A stretch of 64,000 nucleotides of DNA from Ligustrum vulgare (lineage: Eukaryota; Streptophyta; Magnoliopsida; Lamiales; Oleaceae), in contig OY743187.1 of the NCBI GenBank assembly GCA_963555705.1, positions 9,562,133 to 9,626,132 of the forward strand, read 5' to 3'. The stretch's first letter is position 1. Each line of letters starts with the position of its first letter. The position numbers were made by a program, and so were the translations under genes. The notes beneath the pieces were generated by a model. The model was not told the DNA's origin. It ran no database searches and saw only the letters and a list, made by a program, of their open reading frames with translations. This document shows, piece after piece, positions 1 through 9,745 of this stretch.

Positions 1-294
1 ATCACTCCCATTTCACTGATCAAAATAACTCAATACTGCTTAACCATAACCAGTAATGTGCTTCACAACATTGCTCTCTCATTATCAGACAATGATATAC
101 ACTAGAATTATTATAGAAATGTAAGCCAAAAACCATTCTTACATAAACATCACAATTTAATTAGGGCCACATTCAAGTAATGGTTGAGACTCCAATTACA
201 CATGAGGTCCCATCATACCCTCTCTCAGGTCCCCTTATACAAGACATTTTCTCCATTGCTCTTTCACATTTCTTCTCCTTAGACTTGTACATCC
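1..294 (+). promoter_or_regulatory. Upstream region of the C2H2 zinc-finger gene
   Basis: No coding signal is visible in this stretch. It lies directly upstream of the zinc-finger start codon and is CT-rich over its last 60 bases, as many plant 5' leaders are. A weak TATA-like string (cttatacaag, about 234-243) lies roughly 55 bases before the ATG and could place transcription initiation, but it is poor and the assignment is an inference. Confidence 0.35.
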
Positions 295-679
295 ATGGAG
301 AAGAGTACTAAGAGAGAAACTCGAGACTTCATGAATGTCGAATCATTCTCTAATCTGCCCTTTATTCGTCCGTCTCCAGTCAAGGAAAAGGCCATTAGGC
401 TCTTTGGTAAGGAATTTGGAGGCAAGTCAACAGCTAATGATGAATCCGAGCCTAGTGAAAATATCGCCCCAGAAGAAGCCAAAGACAATAAGAATGGAGA
501 TAGGGGCAGAAAATTTGAGTGCCACTATTGTTGCAGAAACTTTCCTAACTCTCAAGCTCTTGGAGGACACCAAAACGCACATAAGAGGAAGCGCGAAAAT
601 AATAAACGTGCGTATCTTCAGTCTGCAATGATACACGGTGGCCCTTCCGAAGCGCACAACGTTTATGGGGTCATGCGAT
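295..679 (+). pseudogene. C2H2 zinc-finger regulator, 5' part (split by retrotransposon)
   Basis: This is the first 128 codons of a plant single-finger C2H2 transcription factor. The finger carries the plant-specific QALGGH signature: C76 and C79, then H92 and H96, with a basic KRKR stretch right after. The finger region and the upstream IRLFG-type motif (residues 34-38) resemble the GIS/ZFP5/ZFP6/ZFP8 subgroup, known in Arabidopsis for trichome initiation downstream of gibberellin and cytokinin. The frame is open until a copia element enters after base 679, in codon 129. If read on, translation enters the LTR and stops at 711, giving a 138-residue product with the finger but no C-terminal repression motif. 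The rest of the gene lies at 5844-6148 in a compatible frame. Family assignment is confident; the exact orthologue is not. Confidence 0.85.
675..679. repeat. Target-site duplication GCGAT, left copy
   Basis: GCGAT directly precedes the 5' LTR and is repeated exactly at 5839-5843 after the 3' LTR. A five-base duplication is the normal footprint of a copia integrase. This fixes the insertion point inside the zinc-finger coding sequence. Confidence 0.93.
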
Positions 680-1204
680 TGTTGAAAAATGGAGCTAAAT
701 GTGGAAAATAAAGCCAACTTTGTTGAAATTGGCAAGCCACCATTAATAGTCCATGTTCACACCTATTTGGTAAGACACCATTAGCCTACAATCCTCATAT
801 GTTCACACCTATTTTATTCCTTCCATTGTTGATTCTTTGTCCAAACTTTCCCTATAAATAGAGGGCAAAACCTCAATGAAAAATACACCACCACAACAAA
901 GAGTGATCTTGTGTAGAGAGCAACACAAGAGAGGCATTTCACAAAATAGGGAGAAAAGTGAGTTGGAGAGAATAGCCTTTGCATAGGCAGATAAAAATAC
1001 AGTGTAGTATTTTTTGTACTCCTCATTTTTTCGAGTTAGTGAAATATATTGGTGTGGGTCCGTGGACGTAGGCAAATTGCTGAACCACGTAAATCTTTGT
1101 GTTTCGTATTTGCATTTTATTTTTGCGTATTTATATTTTCTCAGTCCAATTTATTTGTGTCACATCGATCCTGGGCGGGATTAGTTGTGTCCTAATTCCC
1201 AACA
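680..1204 (+). repeat. 5' LTR of young copia element
   Basis: This LTR is 525 bp with terminal TGTTG and CAACA. A good TATA box (tataaata, 853-860) sits mid-LTR and would start the genomic transcript. The sequence matches 5314-5838 except at 1175. Its first bases also supply the premature stop (709-711) for the interrupted zinc-finger gene. Confidence 0.95.
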
Positions 1205-1206
1205 AT

Positions 1207-1218
1207 TGGTATCAGAGC
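1207..1218 (+). other. Primer-binding site, initiator tRNA-Met type
   Basis: TGGTATCAGAGC lies two bases after the 5' LTR. It is complementary to the 3' end of plant initiator tRNA-Met, the usual primer for copia reverse transcription. Confidence 0.9.
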
Positions 1219-1331
1219 TTTGGCTCATTGAGATCTTTTGAAATTCTTAGTATGCTCTGTGGTTGCAGCTTTGACTGATCTTCCACATCAGAAAAGATTT
1301 CTTTAGACTGTTTTGTGATTGAGTGTGAACA

Positions 1332-4300
1332 ATGTCGACAGATGAGAAAATATCCAAAATTGACAAATTTGATGGTTCAAATTTTGGATTTTGGAAAATG
1401 CAAATGGAGGACTATCTGTACCAGAAGGATCTATACAAGCCACTAAAAGAAAAGCCAGAAGATATAAGCCAGGGGGATTGGGAGTTGCTTGATCGAAAAG
1501 CACTCGGCACAATCAGGCTGACGTTGTCAAAGTCAGTGGCTTTCAACATAAAAAATGAGAAGACGACAGAGTCTCTCATGGCAGCCCTTTCTAGCATGTA
1601 TGAACAGCCATCTGCAGCAAATAAAGTCCACTTAATTAAAAAACTGTTCAATATGAAGATGGCCGAAGGCGGAAGATTTGGGGAGCACCTAAATGAATTC
1701 AATGAAGTGACGGACCAGCTAAACACAGTCGAAATCACTTTTAGTGATGAAGTTCGAGCTCTGTTAATTCTTGGGCAGTTGCCAGACAGCTGGAATGGTA
1801 CAGTCACAGCAATTAGTGGCTCTGCCGGAAAGTCAAAATTGAAGTTCGATGATGTCGTAAGCATGATCTTAACGGAGGAGATCAGACGACAATCAGAAGG
1901 TGCCTCAACTTCAGGATCGGCGTTGAACGTGGAAAGCAGAGGCAGAAATTCTAACAGAGGAAATGGGCGGGGCAACGGAAAATTCAGAAGTGGCAGATCG
2001 AGGTCCAGAAATCCAAACAATTCCAACAAGACAAAGGCTGTGGAATGTTGGAAGTGTGGGAAGACCGGTCATTACAAAAATCAGTGCACAGCACCTCCAA
2101 AAGAAAAGGAGGACAGGACAGAAGTCAATGTTGTGGAAGAGGAAGCGGACGATGCTTTGATATGCTCTTTGGAGAGAAAAACGGAATACTGGGTGATTGA
2201 TTCCGGAGCATCTTTTCATGCTACCTCAAACAATGAGTTTTTTGTAAACTATACGCGGGGTGATTTTGGTAGAGTCTATCTCGGTAATGATCAACCGTGT
2301 GACGTGGTCGGAAAGGGTGATGTACAGATCAAGATCAATGGATCTGTGTGGAAGCTGAAGGACGTGAGACATATTCCAGAATTGAGGAAGAACTTGATCT
2401 CCGTCAAGCAATTGTCGGGAGAAGGACATGTCACCACCTTCTCTGGTGATAACTGGAAGATCACCAAGGGCGCCATGATTATCGCTCGAGGCAAGGATAC
2501 TGGCACCCTCTACACAACGGCGGACGCTTGTGTGACAATTGCAGTTGCTGAAAGCAAGGAGGGCCCAAACTTGTGGCACCAGAGACTTGGGCATATGAGT
2601 CAGAAGAGACTCAAGTATATGCATGCAAAGGGGAAACTACCAGAGCTTCAGTCTACTGATATAGACTTATGCGAGAGTTGCATCTTTGGGAAGCAGACCA
2701 GGGTGAGTTTCAACACTAGTGGCAGAACTCGGAAGCAAGAGAAACTTGAGTTAGTCCACACAGACGTTTGGGGACCAACCGCAGTTTCATCCATTGGCGG
2801 AAAGTCATACTTTGTGACTTTCATTGATGACCACTCGAGAAAAGTGTGGGTTTATTTCTTGAGACACAAGTCCGAAGTATTCGATGTGTTCAAGAAGTGG
2901 AAAGCCATGGTGGAAAATGAAACAGGATTGCGAGTAAAGAAGCTGAGGTCCGATAACGGAGGAGAATATACGGATATGGCGTTCAAGAAGTTCTGTTACC
3001 AGAATGGCATCAAAATGGAGAGGACGTTGCCAGGGACTCCACAGCAAAATGGAGTTGCAGAACGTATGAACCGGACATTAACGGAGAGAGCCAGAAGCAT
3101 GAGGTTACATGCAGGCTTGCCCAAACAGTTTTGGGCAGAAGCAGTCAACACAGCGGTGTACTTGATCAATCGAGGACCCTCGGTACCGTTGGAGTATAGG
3201 ATACCGGAGGAAGTATGGAGCGGAAAAGAAATAAAACTTTCCCACTTGAAAGTTTTTGGATGTGTCGCATATGCACATATTAGTGATCAGGCAAGGGGCA
3301 AGTTAGACCCCAAATCACTAAAGTGCACATTCATTGGATATGGCGGAGATGAGTTCGGCTACCGCTTATGGGATGACCAGAACAGAAAGGTCATCAGAAG
3401 CAGGGATGTCATATTCAACGAGAAGGTTATGTACAAGGACAGAAATGCAGTGCAGTCCGATGACACAGTACATGATGGTCCAACATATGTTGAGTTGGAT
3501 GATGCTCCAGAAAGTAGTACGTCGCAGCAGACAGAGGAAGATCTGCAGTTACAGGAGCCTGTTCTAGAGACTGATGCATCACAGTCTCCAGTCCCTGTTC
3601 TTAGAAGGTCAACCAGACCTCATGTTCCAAATAGAAAGTACATGAGTTACATGTTACTTACTGATGCAGGTGAACCTGAATGCTATCATGAGGCATGTCA
3701 GGTCGGTGATTCTGGCAAGTGGGAGCTTGCAATGAAAGATGAGATAAAGTCTCTCATCTCTAACCAGACGTGGGAACTAGCCGAGTTACCTACAGGGAAG
3801 AGAGCTCTACATAATAAGTGGGTGTACAGAATCAAGGAGGAACATGATGGATCAAAGAGATACAAGGCGAGGTTGGTGGTCAAAGGTTTCCAGCAGAAAG
3901 AAGGAATTGACTACACGGAAATATTTTCTCCAGTTGTGAAGCTGACAACAATCAGATCAGTCTTGAGTATTGTTGCAGCAGAGGGTTTGCACTTGGAGCA
4001 GTTAGATGTAAAAACTGCTTTCCTCCATGGTGACCTTGAGGAGGAAATATATATGCAGCAGCCAGAAGGCTTCTCAGTCAAAGGAAAGGAGAAGCTCGTT
4101 TGCAAATTGAAGAAGAGCCTGTATGGCTTAAAGCAAGCCCCGAGACAGTGGTACAAGAAGTTCGACGGATTTATGCAGAAAAATGGTTACTTCAAATGTA
4201 ATGCTGACCATTGTTGCTACTTCAGGAGATTCGAGTCCAGTTATATAATTTTGCTACTTTATGTCGATGATATGTTAGTAGCAGGCTCAGATATGGACGA

Positions 4301-5222
4301 AATCAAGAAGTTAAAGATGCAACTGTCAGCAGAATTCGAAATGAAGGACTTGGGTGCAGCAAAGCAGATTCTCGGAATGAGGATTTTCAGAGATAAGCAG
4401 AAGGGTATCTTGCAGTTATCTCAGGCCAAGTACATTAGTCAAGTCCTGCAGAGATTTAACATGTGCAGTGCGAAGGCTGTCAGCACGCCACTAGCTAATC
4501 ACTTCCGTCTATCTAGTGATCAGAGTCCTAAGACAGAGGACGAGATAAACTTCATGGCTAAAATACCATATGCCTCAGCCATTGGAAGTTTGATGTATGC
4601 CATGGTTTGTACCAGACCAGATATTGCTCATGCAGTGGGAGTTGTGAGCAGGTTTATGGCAAATCCAGGAAAGCAGCATTGGGAAGCAGTAAAGTGGATA
4701 TTAAGATATCTACGAGGAACTACTGATAGATGCTTATGCTTTGGACGAGGCGAGGTGGCTCTACAAGGTTTTGTAGATGCAGATTTTGCTGGTGAGGTAG
4801 ATCACAGAAGGAGCACTACTGGTTATGTTTTCACAGTAGGTACTACTGCAGTTAGCTGGATTTCGCAGATACAGAAGATTGTTGCTCTATCCACTACAGA
4901 AGCAGAGTACGTGGCAGTAACCGAGGCTAGCAAAGAAATGATCTGGTTACAGGGTTTGTTGGCAGAATTGGGATTCAGTCAGGAGAAGAATGTTTTGCAC
5001 AGTGATAGTCAGAGTGCGATACATCTGGCAAAGAATTCAGCATTTCATTCTAGAACCAAGCACATTGGACTCCGTTATCACTTCATCAGGTCTCTTCTAG
5101 AGGATGAAGTATTAACACTAGAGAAGATCCAGGGTAGCAAGAACCCAGCCGACATGATGACCAAGACAGTAACAAAGGAAAAATTGGAGCTGTGCTCAGC
5201 TTCAATTGGTCTTCTGAAGTGA
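1332..5222 (+). CDS. Copia gag-pol polyprotein, full length
   Basis: This uninterrupted 1,296-codon frame encodes Gag, protease, integrase, reverse transcriptase and RNase H in copia order. Gag ends in a CCHC knuckle (C239, C242, H247, C252). The protease has DSG at 290-292. The pre-integrase zinc site is H416, H421, C447, C450. The integrase triad is D478, D541, E577, with the standard 35-residue D-E gap. Reverse transcriptase carries YVDD at 977-980 after the LDVKTAFLHG and LYGLKQAPRQW blocks. RNase H has acidic residues near D1149/D1151 and D1225. The first ATG after the leader gives a normal Gag N-terminus. The length matches complete plant copia proteins. There is no stop, frameshift or missing catalytic residue, unlike the relative at 9677-14260. 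It is expected to act in cytoplasmic virus-like particles and, through integrase, in the nucleus. Confidence 0.96.
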   Translation: MSTDEKISKIDKFDGSNFGFWKMQMEDYLYQKDLYKPLKEKPEDISQGDWELLDRKALGTIRLTLSKSVAFNIKNEKTTESLMAALSSMYEQPSAANKVHLIKKLFNMKMAEGGRFGEHLNEFNEVTDQLNTVEITFSDEVRALLILGQLPDSWNGTVTAISGSAGKSKLKFDDVVSMILTEEIRRQSEGASTSGSALNVESRGRNSNRGNGRGNGKFRSGRSRSRNPNNSNKTKAVECWKCGKTGHYKNQCTAPPKEKEDRTEVNVVEEEADDALICSLERKTEYWVIDSGASFHATSNNEFFVNYTRGDFGRVYLGNDQPCDVVGKGDVQIKINGSVWKLKDVRHIPELRKNLISVKQLSGEGHVTTFSGDNWKITKGAMIIARGKDTGTLYTTADACVTIAVAESKEGPNLWHQRLGHMSQKRLKYMHAKGKLPELQSTDIDLCESCIFGKQTRVSFNTSGRTRKQEKLELVHTDVWGPTAVSSIGGKSYFVTFIDDHSRKVWVYFLRHKSEVFDVFKKWKAMVENETGLRVKKLRSDNGGEYTDMAFKKFCYQNGIKMERTLPGTPQQNGVAERMNRTLTERARSMRLHAGLPKQFWAEAVNTAVYLINRGPSVPLEYRIPEEVWSGKEIKLSHLKVFGCVAYAHISDQARGKLDPKSLKCTFIGYGGDEFGYRLWDDQNRKVIRSRDVIFNEKVMYKDRNAVQSDDTVHDGPTYVELDDAPESSTSQQTEEDLQLQEPVLETDASQSPVPVLRRSTRPHVPNRKYMSYMLLTDAGEPECYHEACQVGDSGKWELAMKDEIKSLISNQTWELAELPTGKRALHNKWVYRIKEEHDGSKRYKARLVVKGFQQKEGIDYTEIFSPVVKLTTIRSVLSIVAAEGLHLEQLDVKTAFLHGDLEEEIYMQQPEGFSVKGKEKLVCKLKKSLYGLKQAPRQWYKKFDGFMQKNGYFKCNADHCCYFRRFESSYIILLLYVDDMLVAGSDMDEIKKLKMQLSAEFEMKDLGAAKQILGMRIFRDKQKGILQLSQAKYISQVLQRFNMCSAKAVSTPLANHFRLSSDQSPKTEDEINFMAKIPYASAIGSLMYAMVCTRPDIAHAVGVVSRFMANPGKQHWEAVKWILRYLRGTTDRCLCFGRGEVALQGFVDADFAGEVDHRRSTTGYVFTVGTTAVSWISQIQKIVALSTTEAEYVAVTEASKEMIWLQGLLAELGFSQEKNVLHSDSQSAIHLAKNSAFHSRTKHIGLRYHFIRSLLEDEVLTLEKIQGSKNPADMMTKTVTKEKLELCSASIGLLK

Positions 5223-5302
5223 AGACAAAGGAAATGACTCACACCATATTTCACAAAGAGTTGTAAGAAGGAGATATCTCAGGGGAAGCCACATTTATCC
5301 CC

Positions 5303-5312
5303 AAGTGGGAGA
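5303..5312 (+). other. Polypurine tract of young copia element
   Basis: The purine-rich run aagtgggaga ends one base before the 3' LTR. In this family it primes plus-strand DNA synthesis. Confidence 0.8.
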
Positions 5313-5313
5313 T

Positions 5314-5838
5314 TGTTGAAAAATGGAGCTAAATGTGGAAAATAAAGCCAACTTTGTTGAAATTGGCAAGCCACCATTAATAGTCCATGTTCACACCTAT
5401 TTGGTAAGACACCATTAGCCTACAATCCTCATATGTTCACACCTATTTTATTCCTTCCATTGTTGATTCTTTGTCCAAACTTTCCCTATAAATAGAGGGC
5501 AAAACCTCAATGAAAAATACACCACCACAACAAAGAGTGATCTTGTGTAGAGAGCAACACAAGAGAGGCATTTCACAAAATAGGGAGAAAAGTGAGTTGG
5601 AGAGAATAGCCTTTGCATAGGCAGATAAAAATACAGTGTAGTATTTTTTGTACTCCTCATTTTTTCGAGTTAGTGAAATATATTGGTGTGGGTCCGTGGA
5701 CGTAGGCAAATTGCTGAACCACGTAAATCTTTGTGTTTCGTATTTGCATTTTATTTTTGCGTATTTATATTTTCTCAGTCCAATTTATTTGTGTCACATC
5801 GATCCTGGACGGGATTAGTTGTGTCCTAATTCCCAACA
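5314..5838 (+). repeat. 3' LTR of young copia element
   Basis: This 525-bp copy of 680-1204 has one substitution (A at 5809). The TATA box recurs at 5487-5494 and could drive transcription outward into the zinc-finger 3' fragment. Confidence 0.95.
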
Positions 5839-5843
5839 GCGAT
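5839..5843. repeat. Target-site duplication GCGAT, right copy
   Basis: This is an exact copy of 675-679, immediately after the 3' LTR. Counting one copy only, the two zinc-finger halves rejoin in frame. Confidence 0.93.
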
Positions 5844-6148
5844 ATCGCCTCAGTTCAGCACCAGCTCATGCAGCCATGGCATATCATCATTCATGGAGCA
5901 ATAGAAGCAATTATTCCTATACTAGTGATCACTCAGGTGTTTGGAGTACTAGCCATGGATCCTGCACACAAGAACCTATCAATGGGAGTCCCTTGGCCTT
6001 GTGGAGAATCCCATCCCTTCACAGTTCCACAACTTTTATACATCAGCTCCCATCATCAGTTAGTAAACCTAATTCTCAAAACCTGTTGGGATATGAATCG
6101 AAGCAAAGTTTACAAAATGGTCATGTGAGTTTGGATTTACATCTCTGA
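5844..6148 (+). pseudogene. C2H2 zinc-finger regulator, 3' part with EAR motif
   Basis: This is the C-terminal part of the gene that begins at 295. Base 679 plus bases 5844-5845 form one codon, and the following 100 codons are open to the TGA at 6146-6148. Without the insertion and one copy of the 5-bp duplication the gene would be intronless and encode 229 residues. The fragment is rich in Ser and His and ends in LDLHL, an EAR-type (LxLxL) repression motif that in this family recruits TOPLESS co-repressors. It has no stop codon or frameshift, so decay has not begun. Its only possible local start is within the LTR, so it is probably not translated. Confidence 0.85.
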
Positions 6149-6239
6149 TAATCTTTTCAACAATGTTATTGTGCCTTCAAGGATAAGATATTGTATTTCT
6201 TATGGGCAGGGCAATAGGGTATTATTCTTGTTCTTAATC

Positions 6240-6245
6240 AATAAA
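6240..6245 (+). terminator. Candidate poly(A) signal of zinc-finger gene
   Basis: AATAAA lies 92 bases after the zinc-finger stop codon, a normal distance for a plant near-upstream element. Position is the only support. Confidence 0.45.
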
Positions 6246-6293
6246 CATCTTGATATTTCACTAATTGCTGCTATATGTGAATAAATAATTACC

Positions 6294-6494
6294 CACTGTT
6301 TGGTAAAAAATGTTTATAAATTTTGTTTATAAATATTCAGACAATATCTATTTGATCTTTTTTTTTTTAAAAAAAATTAACAATTTCTACTGGTCAAAGA
6401 TTTTTTACCACCATTTCAAAAATGAGGACCAACGAAATGTTAATACGTTGTTATTTATAAACAATCGTTTATAAATGATTTACCATAATGTTTC
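6294..6494. mobile_element. Candidate small TIR element (MITE)
   Basis: The ends form an imperfect inverted repeat: tgtttggtaaaaaatgttta on the left resembles the reverse complement of the right end, and gtttataaat recurs inside both arms. The size (about 200 bp), AT-rich content and lack of coding fit a MITE. No clear target duplication was found. The rest of 6250-7143 shows nothing else recognisable. Confidence 0.4.
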
Positions 6495-7143
6495 CATGAA
6501 GATTTAAGTGATTTCGATATCCTAAACAGAAATCAACTCAACTCAATACATTAGTGATCCTGTCATATATTGCACAAAGTCAGGTAAAGAAATTGTCCTC
6601 TCTTGTCCAAAAAATTGGTTACGACTTAAAAATCTATTCTATGCAGTAATATATAAATTAGATAATTAGTCGAGTATGGACAAATGGGGGATTTCGGAAG
6701 ATCGACTGTGGATGAGTGTACAATCGAGTATGTAAATTCTAGTGAAAGAGATTACTTTTGTGGATGTGTACCCGTTTATTCGTGTTTATCATTTAAGTCA
6801 AGATCTAATTTTTGCGATGGACTGAACTACAGAATACACGACAATCGACAAATTTTCTTCACGTGCTGTCCTTCGTCATTTTTAGTCATGTTCAATTCAA
6901 CGTGCTAACCATTCCATATGTGTTTGCTACTCCTTTCTGTACTTTGAGCAAGTTTATCAATTACATCTCCAAAAGGGCTATTACAAGGATGAAAAAGTAG
7001 ATTGGCAGTGCTGCATTATGAATTTATTATTTATGATGTTACGTTAATTTTAAGAACTGCAAACTCTTCCAGAGTGTAAATTCCCTCGAGTCCACTTCAT
7101 AATATAGTCATTCTTCTACCCCTTAACTTCAATTTTTACCATA

Positions 7144-7288
7144 TTTAGCCCTGATTGAGCCCGAGTTTTTGAAAATCAAGTTTTTCAAATACTCAATCTC
7201 AACTATTTATTCTTCAATTTAGCCCTGATTGAGCCCGAGTTTTTGAAAATCAAGTTTTTCAAATACTCAATCTCAACTATTTATTCTT
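7144..7288. repeat. 74-bp tandem duplication
   Basis: A 74-bp unit starting tttagccctgattgagcccg is repeated almost exactly, with the copies at 7144-7217 and 7218-7288. The near-identity suggests a recent slippage or unequal-exchange event. No function is apparent. Confidence 0.9.
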
Positions 7289-7522
7289 AATCAAGTTTAC
7301 AATATTTGATTTTTTAAACAATTCTAAAACACATATTCTTATGAAAACCACAACAACTACACAAACACTAAGGGTCTAACAGACGCTTAAGAAGAAAAAA
7401 TTAACATCCCAACATTGAGGAATGACTCACAAGTTATTAAATTTGACAAGTATACAAGGCTGCAGGGGCGGTACAATCCATCAAAGCAAAAGATTAGGAT
7501 CCCCCAAAAAAATATCTAGAAG

Positions 7523-7554
<32 letters not shown>

Positions 7555-8129
7555 AAATATTTATATTCTAGAAGAGTAAATAGGGCCCCAAATAAAGTTC
7601 TCTTAAGGCCTCTAAAATGTCAGATCGAGGTGAGACCAGTCTGCAAGGCTGATACATAAGGGTATTAAAAAAAGAAATGAAGAGAAAACACTTTAATAAT
7701 ACGAATCTTAGGACCACAATGCCTCAAACAGAGACCAGTGGAATTTAAGAAACATTGGCCCACAAGCCTGTAAATCTATGAAACGAGGTTGACAGTTTGG
7801 ACAGTGGGCACATATGGTGCGTGGGTCAACAGGCTTTTGTTCGGAGCCCGGAGATGGTGGGAGGGTGAGAAAGTACACCAACATTTACAAATCAAGTACA
7901 CTTTTGTACCCCTACATTTACGTCCTATGCAAAATGTGCGATCGAGGCTTTGAATTCTGTGGTGAACATTATAATGAGACATTCCATCAGTGTTAATGCT
8001 GCAGGGTACTACATGGTGATGGTGGAGACTGGGCTTCAATGAAACAACAACATAAAATTTCTAGAAAGGAAAAATGAAGGGTGATAATCTTGCAGCAGGG
8101 ATGGGATCCTTAGAAACACATCTAGAGAC
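7289..8129. other. Gene-free stretch with poly(T) run
   Basis: No convincing gene is seen. A run of about 27 T residues lies at 7519-7545. A short open frame at 7814-7996 has no recognisable motif. The less AT-rich 7780-8060 segment could be a decayed exon, but nothing supports a product. Confidence 0.4.
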
Positions 8130-8384
8130 AGAGATGACAAAACTCGATCCTCCCTGGACTTGATGGGTATCTGACCCTAATGGGACGAAAAATCTGTCTC
8201 GCGTTCGAAAAAAAAGAATTTTCGGATCGGAATATGTTCGGAATGCTTCAGAATTTTTTGGATTGAAATTTCGGAATTTTTGAAATTTTAAAGTTACTTC
8301 CAATTCCAATCCAATTTTTGCGGAAAATCTCAGATTTCGGACTAGTCAGGATCGAATTTTTCAATCCAACTTGCAGCCCCAGAA
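8130..8384. mobile_element. Possible TIR element with ttcgga words
   Basis: The left end (agagatgacaaaactcgatc) resembles the reverse complement of the right end, which reads ttcaatccaacttgcagccc. The interior repeats ttcgga/tccgaa-like words in both orientations. This resembles the MULE-like MITEs further right, but no target duplication was found, so the boundaries are uncertain. Confidence 0.3.
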
Positions 8385-8506
8385 GCAGCTCTATCCTTAA
8401 GGCTGAACCAATAGTGATTGAAACTATATTAAAAATCCGAAGAAGCAAAGGACATGTAAAAGTGTTGAGTTGAGACTTGAGATGTTGGACTCTTAAATGG
8501 TCCTTA

Positions 8507-8849
8507 GGTTGCACAGACACTCTGTCGGAAGCCAGCGTGTCGTGTTCGATACGTATCAAAACTATATCATATGCATCAAAAGTGAAACGGGGAAAGGGTG
8601 AAACTCCTACAATTAAAAAAAAAAGAAGAAGAAGATAAATCTGACTTACATGTTTGTTTTTATTTGATTTCCTCATTGTGATGTAATAAATATACAATGT
8701 GTGGTATATAAGACTAAAACAATAATAAATTAAAAAAATTAATTTGCGTAGCCCTATGTGTCGTGTTCAAACTTTTTAAAAAATCACGTGTTGGCGTGTC
8801 TGTGTCATGTTGTGTCGTATCCATGTTGCGTGTTGGTATCCGTGCAACC
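8507..8849. mobile_element. Candidate TIR element with gttgcac ends
   Basis: ggttgcacagacac at 8507-8520 matches the reverse complement of gtatccgtgcaacc at 8836-8849 at 12 of 14 positions. The word gtgtcgtgttc lies near both ends. The 343-bp interior is AT-rich and non-coding. I could not see a target duplication, so the superfamily is open. Confidence 0.5.
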
Positions 8850-9203
8850 CTGTGGCCCTACTCTTATGTACTCAAACAAGCAAAGGGCCTTGGTGTGTAC
8901 AATACATTCTGCAAAATATTCAACAACACTTAGAACATTAACGCCCAATTCACACATATTTGAAGAGAAGAAAACTGTGCAGCAAATTGGTCTTCTAACT
9001 AGGGGTATGAACAGAAGATATTCAAGGTAAGGGATGCTGAAGATCTGACTGAGGTATCATCAGAATAGACAATATTGAAATTGGGAATATTAGAATGATT
9101 AAGCGGCAATGTAGTTTCCTGATTTATCCTACTTGATTGCATTTTACTTAAGTGTAGTTGTATGAAGGTTGAAGTAGTACTCCACTGCATAGCAGGTTGT
9201 AAT

Positions 9204-9619
9204 TGTTGAATATTGGCTTAACTTAATTGATTGGGCCAAGTCCATTAGTCAATGATCAGCTACTAGGTTAATTGTAACCTTTGGTAATAAGCTGCGTATG
9301 TTTATTATAAAAAGGAGGCTGCCTATTGGTTATAAAATAGAGAGAAACGTGAGCAGCCTTGTAGTAAAAATACTCCATTGTTTTGTCCTCTTCTCTACTT
9401 GAATATTAGAGAAAGACAGATTAGAAAGTGAGTGTTTTGGGTTTTGAGAGTTTATTCATAAACTCTATTGTAATCTCTCCTTTTGATAATTAGTGGAATT
9501 CTTTGTCGGCTCCGAAAGTGGATTAGCGCAATCACATCGATTGAGTCAACTTGATTCTTTACCCTTTTTATTTGTGGATTTGTTTCGATATATTGTTTGT
9601 TCATTGCTTCCGCACAACA
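9204..9619 (+). repeat. 5' LTR of decayed copia element
   Basis: This LTR is 416 bp. A TATA box (tataaaaa) lies at 9306-9313. It is shorter than its 3' partner mainly because about 32 bases are missing after ttgagt near 9545. Confidence 0.9.
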
Positions 9620-9622
9620 AAC

Positions 9623-9634
9623 TGGTATCAGAGC
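9623..9634 (+). other. Primer-binding site, initiator tRNA-Met type
   Basis: TGGTATCAGAGC lies three bases after the 5' LTR, complementary to the 3' end of initiator tRNA-Met. Confidence 0.88.
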
Positions 9635-9745
9635 TTTAGGTTCTATTTTGGGAGTTGGTGTATCGATTCAAATCAGATGGCTGACAACGGGAAAAAGAAG
9701 GCTTCAATTTCAGGTTTGTCGAAATCTAAACCATCAATTGGGAAT

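Larger units (their letters stand above)
680..5838 (+). mobile_element. Intact young Ty1/copia retrotransposon
   Basis: This is a complete 5,159-bp LTR retrotransposon: 5' LTR 680-1204, primer-binding site 1207-1218, one uninterrupted gag-pol ORF 1332-5222, polypurine tract about 5303-5312, and 3' LTR 5314-5838. Both LTRs are 525 bp and begin TGTTG and end CAACA. I found one difference between them (G at 1175, A at 5809). An exact GCGAT duplication flanks the element. The near-identity of the LTRs means insertion was recent. Protein motifs look like the Tork/Tnt1 side of copia, but the lineage is not certain. All catalytic motifs are present, so it may be able to transpose. Confidence 0.95.

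Noticed and set aside
7814..7996. 60-codon open frame with Cys-rich tail
   Set aside because: The cysteines do not fit a zinc-finger spacing and there is no homologous context, so it is probably chance.
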